A DNA stretch of 64,000 nt from Aspidiotus rigidus. Taxonomy: Eukaryota > Arthropoda > Insecta > Hemiptera > Diaspididae. Made by a program: the position numbers and the translations under genes. The stretch's first letter is position 1, and every line of letters begins with the position of its first letter. Location: assembly GCA_035079385.1 (NCBI GenBank), contig JAVHKY010000046.1, positions 2,666,001 to 2,730,000 on the forward strand, in the 5' to 3' direction. Under the pieces are notes generated by a model. It had not been told where the DNA came from, made no database searches, and was given only the letters and a program-made list of their open reading frames with translations. Below, in pieces: positions 25,401 to 35,800 of the stretch.

Positions 25401-26608
25401 TTCGAATTTTTGAAATTGTGATTTGTAGTCAAGTTTTTTTGCTGAATCAGCATGAAATTCGTAATCTGCGTTAAATTTCGGTTAGGATAGGACTTTTGGG
25501 TATCATTTTTAGTCGCCAGTAATTTTTTTCTGATGGCAATTAAGTTTTGCATAGAAAGCGATAATTTCGTATTTTGGAAATTGTGATTTGTAGTCATGTT
25601 TTTTTGCTGAATCAGCATGAAATTCGTAATCTGCGTTAAATTTCGGTTAGGATAGGACTTTTGGGTATCATTTTTAGTCGCCAGTAATTTTTTTCTGATG
25701 AAAACTAAGTTTTGCATAGAAAGCGATAATTTCAAATTTTCGAAATTGTGATTTGTAGTCAAGTTTTTTTGCTGAATCAGCATGAAATTCGTAATCCGCG
25801 TTAAATTTCGGTTAGGATAGGACTTTTGGGTATCATTTTTAGTCGCCAGTAATTTTTTTCTGATGAAAATTAAGTTTTGCATAGAAAGCGATAATTTCGA
25901 ATTTTTGAAATTGTGATTTGTAGTCATCTTTTTTTGCTGAATCAGCATGAAATTCGTAATCTGCGTTAAATTTCGGTTAGGATAGGACTTTTGGGTATCA
26001 TTTTTAGTCGCCAGTAATTTTTTTCTGATGAAAATTAAGTTTTGCATAGAAAGCAATAATTTTGAATTTTTGAAATTGTGATTTGTAGTCAAGTTTCTTT
26101 GCTGAATCTGCATGAAATTCGTGATCTGCGTTAAATTTCGGTTAGGATAGGACTTTTGGGTATCATTTTTAGTCGCCAGTAATTTTTTTCTGATGACAAT
26201 TAAGTTTTGCATAGAAAGCGATAATTTCGTATTTTGGAAATTGTGATTTGTAGTCATGTTTTTTTGCTGAATCAGCATGAAATTCGTAATCTGCGTTAAA
26301 TTTCGGTTAGGATAGGACTTTTGGGTATCATTTTTAGTCGCCAGTAATTTTTTTCTGATGAAAACTAAGTTTTGCATAGAAAGCGATAATTTCAAATTTT
26401 CGAAATTGTGATTTGTAGTCAAGTTTCTTTGCTGAATCTGCATGAAATTCGTAATCTGCGTTAAATTTCGGTTAGGATAGGACTTTTGGGTATCATTTTT
26501 AGTCGCCAGTAATTTTTTTCTGATGACAATTAAGTTTTGCATAGAAAGCGATAATTTCGAATTTTCGAAATTGTGATTTGTAGTCGAGTTTTTTTGCTGA
26601 ATCAGCAT
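20084..26608 (-). other. 2,174-codon ORF created by satellite periodicity, probably not a gene
   Basis: This minus-strand frame is open for 39.5 monomers because 165 is 55 codons and the repeated unit has no stop in this frame. The product would be a 55-residue repeat rich in Asn, Lys, Thr, Leu and Gln, with blocks such as LIQQKNLTTNHNF and IRKKLLATKND. Similar ORFs lie at 15,536-20,008 (1,490 codons), 10,751-14,872 (1,373), 3,053-5,323 (756), 8,663-10,747 (694) and 5,528-7,468 (646), with shorter ones to 30,574. Against a gene: every monomer supplies an ATG, ORF ends are set by scattered point changes, and nothing resembles a unique N or C terminus. In my manual decoding about 26 of 33 variant sites change the amino acid (including F/A/V, K/E, M/R, I/V, N/H and S/L), close to the unconstrained expectation. 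Related 164-bp monomers lose the frame altogether. Confidence 0.85.
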
Positions 26609-28568
26609 GAAATTCGTAACCTGCGTTAAATTTCGGTTAGGATAGGACTATTGGGTATCATTTTTAGTCGCCAGTAATTTTTTTCTGATGACAATTAGGT
26701 TTTGCATAGAAAGCGATAATTTCGTATTTTGGAAATTGTGATTTGTAGTCATGTTTTTTTGCTGAATCAGCATGAAATTCGTAATCTGCGTTAAATTTCG
26801 GTTAGGATAGGACTTTTGGGTATCATTTTTAGTCGCCAGTAATTTTTTTCTGATGAAAACTAAGTTTTGCATAGAAAGCGATAATTTCAAATTTTCGAAA
26901 TTGTGATTTGTAGTCAAGTTTTATTGCTGAATCAGCATGAAATTCGTAATCTGCGTTAAATTTCGGTTAGGATAGGACTTTTGGGTATCATTTTTAGTCG
27001 CCAGTAATTTTTTTCTGATGACAATTAAGTTTTGCATAGAAAGCGATAATTTCGAATTTTCGAAATTGTGATTTGTAGTCAAGTTTTTTTGCTGAATCAG
27101 CATGAAATTCGTAATCTGCGTTAAATTTCGGTTAGGATAGGACTTTTGGGTATCATTTTTAGTCGCCAGTAATTTTTTTCTGATGGCAATTAAGTTTTGC
27201 ATAGAAAGCGATAATTTCGTATTTTGGAAATTGTGATTTGTAGTCATGTTTTTTTGCTGAATCAGCATGAAATTCGTAATCTGCGTTAAATTTCGGTTAG
27301 GATAGGACTTTTGGGTATCATTTTTAGTCGCCAGTAATTTTTTTCTGATGAAAATTAAGTTTTGCATAGAAAGCAATAATTTTGAATTTTTGAAATTGTG
27401 ATTTGTAGTCAAGTTTCTTTGCTGAATCTGCATGAAATTCGTGATCTGCGTTAAATTTCGGTTAGGATAGGACTTTTGGGTATCATTTTTAGTCGCCAGT
27501 AATTTTTTTCTGATGACAATTAAGTTTTGCATAGAAAGCGATAATTTCGTATTTTGGAAATTGTGATTTGTAGTCATGTTTTTTTGCTGAATCAGCATGA
27601 AATTCGTAATCTGCGTTAAATTTCGGTTAGGATAGGACTTTTGGGTATCATTTTTAGTCGCCAGTAATTTTTTTCTGATGAAAACTAAGTTTTGCATAGA
27701 AAGCGATAATTTCAAATTTTCGAAATTGTGATTTGTAGTCAAGTTTCTTTGCTGAATCTGCATGAAATTCGTAATCTGCGTTAAATTTCGGTTAGGATAG
27801 GACTTTTGGGTATCATTTTTAGTCGCCAGTAATTTTTTTCTGATGACAATTAAGTTTTGCATAGAAAGCGATAATTTCGAATTTTCGAAATTGTGATTTG
27901 TAGTCGAGTTTTTTTGCTGAATCAGCATGAAATTCGTAACCTGCGTTAAATTTCGGTTAGGATAGGACTATTGGGTATCATTTTTAGTCGCCAGTAATTT
28001 TTTTCTGATGACAATTAGGTTTTGCATAGAAAGCGATAATTTCGTATTTTGGAAATTGTGATTTGTAGTCATGTTTTTTTGCTGAATCAGCATGAAATTC
28101 GTAATCTGCGTTAAATTTCGGTTAGGATAGGACTTTTGGGTATCATTTTTAGTCGCCAGTAATTTTTTTCTGATGAAAACTAAGTTTTGCATAGAAAGCG
28201 ATAATTTCAAATTTTCGAAATTGTGATTTGTAGTCAAGTTTTATTGCTGAATCAGCATGAAATTCGTAATCTGCGTTAAATTTCGGTTAGGATAGGACTT
28301 TTGGGTATCATTTTTAGTCGCCAGTAATTTTTTTCTGATGACAATTAAGTTTTGCATAGAAAGCGATAATTTCGAATTTTCGAAATTGTGATTTGTAGTC
28401 AAGTTTTTTTGCTGAATCAGCATGAAATTCGTAATCTGCGTTAAATTTCGGTTAGGATAGGACTTTTGGGTATCATTTTTAGTCGCCAGTAATTTTTTTC
28501 TGATGGCAATTAAGTTTTGCATAGAAAGCGATAATTTCGTATTTTGGAAATTGTGATTTGTAGTCATG
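25929..28568 (+). repeat. Two tandem copies of an 8-monomer, 1,320-bp higher-order unit
   Basis: Marker series repeats 1,320 bp apart with almost no differences: 'cgtgatctgcg' at about 26,120 and 27,440, 'tagtcgagtt' at 26,581 and 27,901, 'gtaacctgcg' next to each, A at position 85 at 26,650 and 27,970, 'acaattaggt' at 26,691 and 28,011, and 'ttttattgc' at 26,921 and 28,241. The near-identity implies a very recent duplication. Part of the unit appears again at about 29,570-30,620, now next to 168-bp units, so this segment bridges the first two satellite forms. Confidence 0.9.
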
Positions 28569-31500
28569 TTTTTTTGCTGAATCAGCATGAAATTCGTAAT
28601 CTGCGTTAAATTTCGGTTAGGATAGGACTTTTGGGTATCATTTTTAGTCGCCAGTAATTTTTTTCTGATGAAAATTAGGTTTTGCATAGAAAGCGATAAT
28701 TTCGAATTTTCGAAATTGTGATTTGTAGTCAAGTTTTTTTGCTGAATCAGCATGAAATTTGTAATCTGCGTTAAATTTCGGTTAGGATAGGGCTATTGGG
28801 TACCATCATTTTTAGTCGCGAGTAATTTTTTTCTGATGAAAATTAAGTTTTGCATAGAAAGCGATAATTTCGAATTTTCGAAATTGTGATTTGTAGTCAA
28901 GTTTTTTTGCTGAATCAGCATGAAATTCGTAATCTGCGTTAAATTTCGGTTAGGATAGGACTATTGGGTATCATTTTTAGTCGCCAGTAATTTCATTCTG
29001 ATGAAAATTAAGTTTTGCATAGAAAGCGATAATTTCGAATTTTCGAAATTGTGATTTGTAGTCAAGTTTTTTTGCTGAATCAGCATGAAATTCGTAATCT
29101 GCGTTAAATTTCGGTTAGGATAGGACTATTGGGTATCATTTTTAGTCGCCAGTAATTTCTTTCTGATGAAAATTAAGTTTTGCATAGAAAGCGATAATTT
29201 CGAATTTTCGAAATTGTGATTTGTAGTCAAGTTTTTTTGCTGAATCAGCATGAAATTTGTAATCTGCGTTAAATTTCGGTTAGGATAGGACTATTGGGTA
29301 CCATCATTTTTAGTCGCGAGTAATTTTTTTCTGATGAAAATTAAGTTTTGCATAGAAAGCGATAATTTCGAATTTTCGAAATTGTGATTTGTAGTCAAGT
29401 TTTTTTGCTGAATCAGCATGAAATTCGTAATCTGCGTTAAATTTCGGTTAGGATAGGACTATTGGGTATCATTTTTAGTCGCCAGTAATTTCTTTCTGAT
29501 GAAAATTAAGTTTTGCATAGAAAGCGATAATTTCGAATTTTCGAAATTGTGATTTGTAGTCAAGTTTCTTTGCTGAATCTGCATGAAATTCGTAATCTGC
29601 GTTAAATTTCGGTTAGGATAGGACTTTTGGGTATCATTTTTAGTCGCCAGTAATTTTTTTCTGATGACAATTAAGTTTTGCATAGAAAGCGATAATTTCG
29701 AATTTTCGAAATTGTGATTTGTAGTCGAGTTTTTTTGCTGAATCAGCATGAAATTCGTAACCTGCGTTAAATTTCGGTTAGGATAGGACTATTGGGTATC
29801 ATTTTTAGTCGCCAGTAATTTTTTTCTGATGACAATTATGTTTTGCATAGAAAGCGATAATTTCGTATTTTGGAAATTGTGATTTGTAGTCATGTTTTTT
29901 TGCTGAATCAGCATGAAATTCGTAATCTGCGTTAAATTTCGGTTAGGATAGGACTTTTGGGTATCATTTTTAGTCGCCAGTAATTTTTTTCTGATGAAAA
30001 CTAAGTTTTGCATAGAAAGCGATAATTTCAAATTTTCGAAATTGTGATTTGTAGTCAAGTTTTATTGCTGAATCAGCATGAAATTCGTAATCTGCGTTAA
30101 ATTTCGGTTAGGATAGGACTTTTGGGTATCATTTTTAGTCGCCAGTAATTTTTTTCTGATGACAATTAAGTTTTGCATAGAAAGCGATAATTTCGAATTT
30201 TCGAAATTGTGATTTGTAGTCAAGTTTTTTTGCTGAATCAGCATGAAATTCGTAATCTGCGTTAAATTTCGGTTAGGATAGGACTTTTGGGTATCATTTT
30301 TAGTCGCCAGTAATTTTTTTCTGATGGCAATTAAGTTTTGCATAGAAAGCGATAATTTCGTATTTTGGAAATTGTGATTTGTAGTCATGTTTTTTTGCTG
30401 AATCAGCATGAAATTCGTAATCTGCGTTAAATTTCGGTTAGGATAGGACTTTTGGGTATCATTTTTAGTCGCCAGTAATTTTTTTCTGATGAAAATTAGG
30501 TTTTGCATAGAAAGCGATAATTTCGAATTTTCGAAATTGTGATTTGTAGTCAAGTTTTTTTGCTGAATCAGCATGAAATTTGTAATCTGCGTTAAATTTC
30601 GGTTAGGATAGGGCTATTGGGTACCATCATTTTTAGTCGCGAGTAATTTTTTTCTGATGAAAATTAAGTTTTGCATAGAAAGCGATAATTTCGAATTTTC
30701 GAAATTGTGATTTGTAGTCAAGTTTTTTTGCTGAATCAGCATGAAATTCGTAATCTGCGTTAAATTTCGGTTAGGATAGGACTATTGGGTATCATTTTTA
30801 GTCGCCAGTAATTTCATTCTGATGAAAATTAAGTTTTGCATAGAATGCGATAATTTCGAATTTTCGAAATTGTGATTTGTAGTCAAGTTTTTTTGCTGAA
30901 TCAGCATGAAATTCGTAATCTGCGTTAAATTTCGGTTAGGATAGGACTATTGGGTATCATTTTTAGTCGCCAGTAATTTCTTTCTGATGAAAATTAAGTT
31001 TTGCATAGAAAGCGATAATTTCGAATTTTCGAAATTGTGATTTGTAGTCAAGTTTTTTTGCTGAATCAGCATGAAATTTGTAATCTGCGTTAAATTTCGG
31101 TTAGGATAGGACTATTGGGTACCATCATTTTTAGTCGCGAGTAATTTTTTTCTGATGAAAATTAAGTTTTGCATAGAAAGCGATAATTTCGAATTTTCGA
31201 AATTGTGATTTGTAGTCAAGTTTTTTTGCTGAATCAGCATGAAATTCGTAATCTGCGTTAAATTTCGGTTAGGATAGGACTATTGGGTATCATTTTTAGT
31301 CGCCAGTAATTTCTTTCTGATGAAAATTAAGTTTTGCATAGAAAGCGATAATTTCGAATTTTCGAAATTGTGATTTGTAGTCAAGTTTTTTTGCTGAATC
31401 AGCATGAAATTTGTAATCTGCGTTAAATTTCGGTTAGGATAGGACTATTGGGTACCATCATTTTTAGTCGCGAGTAATTTTTTTCTGATGAAAATTAAGT

Positions 31501-32765
31501 TTTGCATAGAAAGCGATAATTTCGAATTTTCGAAATTGTGATTTGTAGTCAAGTTTTTTTGCTGAATCAGCATGAAATTCGTAATCTGCGTTAAATTTCG
31601 GTTAGGATAGGACTATTGGGTATCATTTTTAGTCGCCAGTAATTTCTTTCTGATGAAAATTAAGTTTTGCATAGAAAGCGATAATTTCGAATTTTCGAAA
31701 TTGTGATTTGTAGTCAAGTTTTTTTGCTGAATCAGCATGAAATTCGTAATCTGCGTTAAATTTCGGTTAGGATAGGACTATTGGGTATCATTTTTAGTCG
31801 CCAGTAATTTCTTTCTGATGAAAATTAAGTTTTGCATAGAAAGCGATAATTTCGAATTTTCGAAATTGTGATTTGTAGTCAAGTTTTTTTGCTGAATCAG
31901 CATGAAATTCGTAATCTGCGTTAAATTTCGGTTAGGATAGGACTATTGGGTATCATTTTTAGTCGCCAGTAATTTTTTTCTGATGAAAATTAAGTTTTGC
32001 ATAGAAAGCGATAATTTCGAATTTTCGAAATTGTGATTTGTAGTCAAGTTTTTTTGCTGAATCAGCATGAAATTCGTAATCTGCGTTAAATTTCGGTTAG
32101 GATAGGACTATTGGGTATCATTTTTAGTCGCCAGTAATTTCTTTCTGATGAAAATTAAGTTTTGCATAGAAAGCGATAATTTCGAATTTTCGAAATTGTG
32201 ATTTGTAGTCAAGTTTTTTTGCTGAATCAGCATGAAATTCGTAATCTGCGTTAAATTTCGGTTAGGATAGTACTATTGGGTATCATTTTTAGTCGCCAGT
32301 AATTTCTTTCTGATGAAAATTAAGTTTTGCATAGAAAGCGATAATTTCGAATTTTCGAAATTGTGATTTGTAGTCAAGTTTTTTTGCTGAATCAGCATGA
32401 AATTCGTAATCTGCGTTAAATTTCGGTTAGGATAGGACTATTGGGTATCATTTTTAGTCGCCAGTAATTTCTTTCTGATGAAAATTAAGTTTTGCATAGA
32501 AAGCGATAATTTCGAATTTTCGAAATTGTGATTTGTAGTCAAGTTTTTTTGCTGAATCAGCATGAAATTCGTAATCTGCGTTAAATTTCGGTTAGGATAG
32601 GACTATTGGGTATCATTTTTAGTCGCCAGTAATTTTTTTCTGATGAAAATTAAGTTTTGCATAGAAAGCGATAATTTCGAATTTTCGAAATTGTGATTTG
32701 TAGTCAAGTTTTTTTGCTGAATCAGCATGAAATTTGTAATCTGCGTTAAATTTCGGTTAGGATAG
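28241..32765 (+). repeat. 11-monomer, 1,821-bp duplication containing two 168-bp units
   Basis: The 'ttttattgc' marker at 28,241 recurs at 30,062, and 'gggctattgggtacc' at about 28,790 recurs at about 30,611. Both offsets are 1,821 bp, equal to 11 x 165 plus 6. The extra 6 bp come from the two 168-bp units in between (at 28,801 and 29,299), which are repeated at 30,622 and 31,120. A third 'gggctatt' at 32,766 marks a further partial copy. The private change 'catagaatgcg' (30,840) occurs only in the second copy. Confidence 0.85.
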
Positions 32766-32879
32766 GGCTATTGGGTACCATCATTTTTAGTCGCGAGTAA
32801 TTTTTTTCTGATGAAAATTAAGTTTTGCATAGAAAGCGATAATTTCGAATTTTCGAAATTGTGATTTGTAGTCAAGTTT

Positions 32880-35800
32880 TTTTGCTGAATCAGCATGAAA
32901 TTTGTAATCTGCGTTAAATTTCGGTTAGGATAGGACTATTGGGTACCATCATTTTTAGTCGCGAGTAATTTTTTTCTGATGAAAATTAAGTTTTGCATAG
33001 AAAGCGATAATTTCGAATTTTCGAAATTGTGATTTGTAGTCAAGTTTTTTTGCTGAATCAGCATGAAATTCGTAATCTGCGTTAAATTTCGGTTAGGATA
33101 GGACTATTGGGTACAATTTTTAGTCGCCGGAGATTTTTTTCTGGTGAAAATTCAGTTTTCACAGAGGGCAATAATTTCGAATTTTCGAAATTGTGATTTG
33201 TGTCCAAGTTTTTCAGCCGAAAGGATATGAAATTCGTAATCTGCGTTAAATTTCGGTTAGGATGGGACTATTGGGTATCATTTTTAGTCGCCAGTAATTT
33301 TTTTCTGATGAAAATTAAGCTTTGCATAGAAAGCGATAATTTCGAATTTTCGAAATTGTGATTTGTAGTCAATTTTTTTTGCTGAATCAGCATGAAATTC
33401 GTAATCTGCGTTAAATTTCGGTTAGGATAGGACTATTGGGTATCATTTTTAGTCGCCAGTAATTTTTTTCTGATGAAAATTATGTTTTGCATAGAAAGCG
33501 ATAATTTCGAATTTTCGAAATTGTGATTTGTAGTCAAGTTTTTTTGCTGAATCAGCATGAAATTCGTAATCTGCGTTAAATTTCGGTTAGGATAGGACTA
33601 TTGGGTATCATTTTTAGTCGCCAGTAATTTCTTTCTGATGAAAATTAAGTTTTGCATAGAAAGCGATAATTTCGAATTTTCGAAATTGTGATTTGTAGTC
33701 AAGTTTTTTTGCTGAATCAGCATGAAATTTGTAATCTGCGTTAAATTTCGGTTAGGATAGGACTATTGGGTACCATCATTTTTAGTCGCGAGTAATTTTT
33801 TTCTGATGAAAATTAAGTTTTGCATAGAAAGCGATAATTTCGAATTTTCGAAATTGTGATTTGTAGTCAAGTTTTTTTGCTGAATCAGCATGAAATTCGT
33901 AATCTGCGTTAAATTTCGGTTAGGATAGGACTATTGGGTATCATTTTTAGTCGCCAGTAATTTCTTTCTGATGAAAATTAAGTTTTGCATAGAAAGCGAT
34001 AATTTCGAATTTTCGAAATTGTGATTTGTAGTCAAGTTTTTTTGCTGAATCAGCATGAAATTCGTAATCTGCGTTAAATTTCGGTTAGGATAGGACTATT
34101 GGGTATCATTTTTAGTCGCCAGTAATTTCTTTCTGATGAAAATTAAGTTTTGCATAGAAAGCGATAATTTCGAATTTTCGAAATTGTGATTTGTAGTCAA
34201 GTTTTTTTGCTGAATCAGCATGAAATTCGTAATCTGCGTTAATTTTCGGTTAGGATAGGACTATTGGGTATCATTTTTAGTCGCCAGTAATTTTTTTCTG
34301 ATGAAAATTAAGTTTTGCATAGAAAGCGATAATTTCGAATTTTCGAAATTGTGATTTGTAGTCAAGTTTTTTTGCTGAATCAGCATGAAATTCGTAATCT
34401 GCGTTAATTTTCGGTTAGGATAGGACTATTGGGTATCATTTTTAGTCGCCAGTAATTTTATTCTGATGAAAATTAAGTTTTGCATAGAAAGCGATAATTT
34501 CGAATTTTCGAAATTGTGATTTGTAGTCAAGTTTTTTTGCTGAATCAGCATGAAATTCGTAATCTGCGTTAAATTTCGGTTAGGATAGGACTATTGGGTA
34601 TCATTTTTAGTCGCCAGTAATTTTTCTCTGATGAAAATTAAGTTTTGCATAGAAAGCGATAATTTCGAATTTTCGAAATTGTGATTTGTAGTCAAGTTTT
34701 TTTGCTGAATCAGCATGAAATTCGTAATCTGCGTTAAATTTCGGTTAGGATAGGACTATTGGGTATCATTTTTAGTCGCCAGTAATTTTTCTCTGATGAA
34801 AATTAAGTTTTGCATAGAAAGCGATAATTTCGAATTTTCGAAATTGTGATTTGTAGTCAAGTTTTTTTGCTGAATCAGCATGAAATTCGTAATCTGCGTT
34901 AAATTTCGGTTAGGATAGGACTATTGGGTATCATTTTTAGTCGCCAGTAATTTTTTTCTGATGAAAATTAAGTTTTGCATAGAAAGCGATAATTTCGAAT
35001 TTTCGAAATTGTGATTTGTAGTCAAGTTTTTTTGCTGAATCAGCATGAAATTCGTAATCTGCGTTAAATTTCGGTTAGGATGGGACTATTGGGTATCATT
35101 TTTAGTCGCCAGTAATTTTTTTCTGATGAAAATTAAGTTTTGCATAGAAAGCGATAATTTCGAATTTTCGAAATTGTGATTTGTAGTCAAGTTTTTTTGC
35201 TGAATCAGCATGAAATTCGTAATCTGCGTTAAATTTCGGTTAGGATAGGACTATTGGGTATCATTTTTAGTCGCCAGTAATTTTTTTCTGATGAAAATTA
35301 TGTTTTGCATAGAAAGCGATAATTTCGAATTTTCGAAATTGTGATTTGTAGTCAAGTTTTTTTGCTGAATCAGCATGAAATTCGTAATCTGCGTTAAATT
35401 TCGGTTAGGATAGGACTATTGGGTATCATTTTTAGTCGCCAGTAATTTTTCTCTGATGAAAATTAAGTTTTGCATAGAAAGCGATAATTTCGAATTTTCG
35501 AAATTGTGATTTGTAGTCAAGTTTTTTTGCTGAATCAGCATGAAATTCGTAATCTGCGTTAAATTTCGGTTAGGATAGGACTATTGGGTATCATTTTTAG
35601 TCGGCAGTAATTTTTTTCTGATGAAAATTAAGTTTTGCATAGAAAGCGATAATTTCGAATTTTCGAAATTGTGATTTGTAGTCAAGTTTTTTTGCTGAAT
35701 CAGCATGAAATTTGTAATCTGCGTTAAATTTCGGTTAGGATAGGACTATTGGGTACCATCATTTTTAGTCGCGAGTAATTTTTTTCTGATGAAAATTAAG

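Larger units (their letters stand above)
8746..26565 (+). repeat. 165-bp satellite, homogeneous position-85 T block (108 monomers)
   Basis: 108 consecutive monomers, all exactly 165 bp and all with T at monomer position 85, so the minus-strand TAG found elsewhere is absent for 17.8 kb. The only interruptions of the open minus frame are TAA from 'ttttattgc' (10,751; 14,876; 15,536) and one TGA from 'ttttcagatg' (20,084). Units carry combinations of a limited set of variants: 'gaattttt/gaattttc', 'tattttgg', 'gcaatt/acaatt/aaactaag', 'gcctag', 'attacg' and 'catctt'. The same combinations recur in long identical series, so the block grew by repeated duplication of multi-kilobase segments. Confidence 0.96.

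Noticed and set aside
578..30574. Minus-strand ORFs of 89 to 2,174 codons as protein-coding genes
   Set aside because: They are the same 55-codon satellite unit read repeatedly. Each starts at an ATG present in every monomer and stops at scattered point changes. There are no unique termini and no sign of protein-level constraint in the variants.
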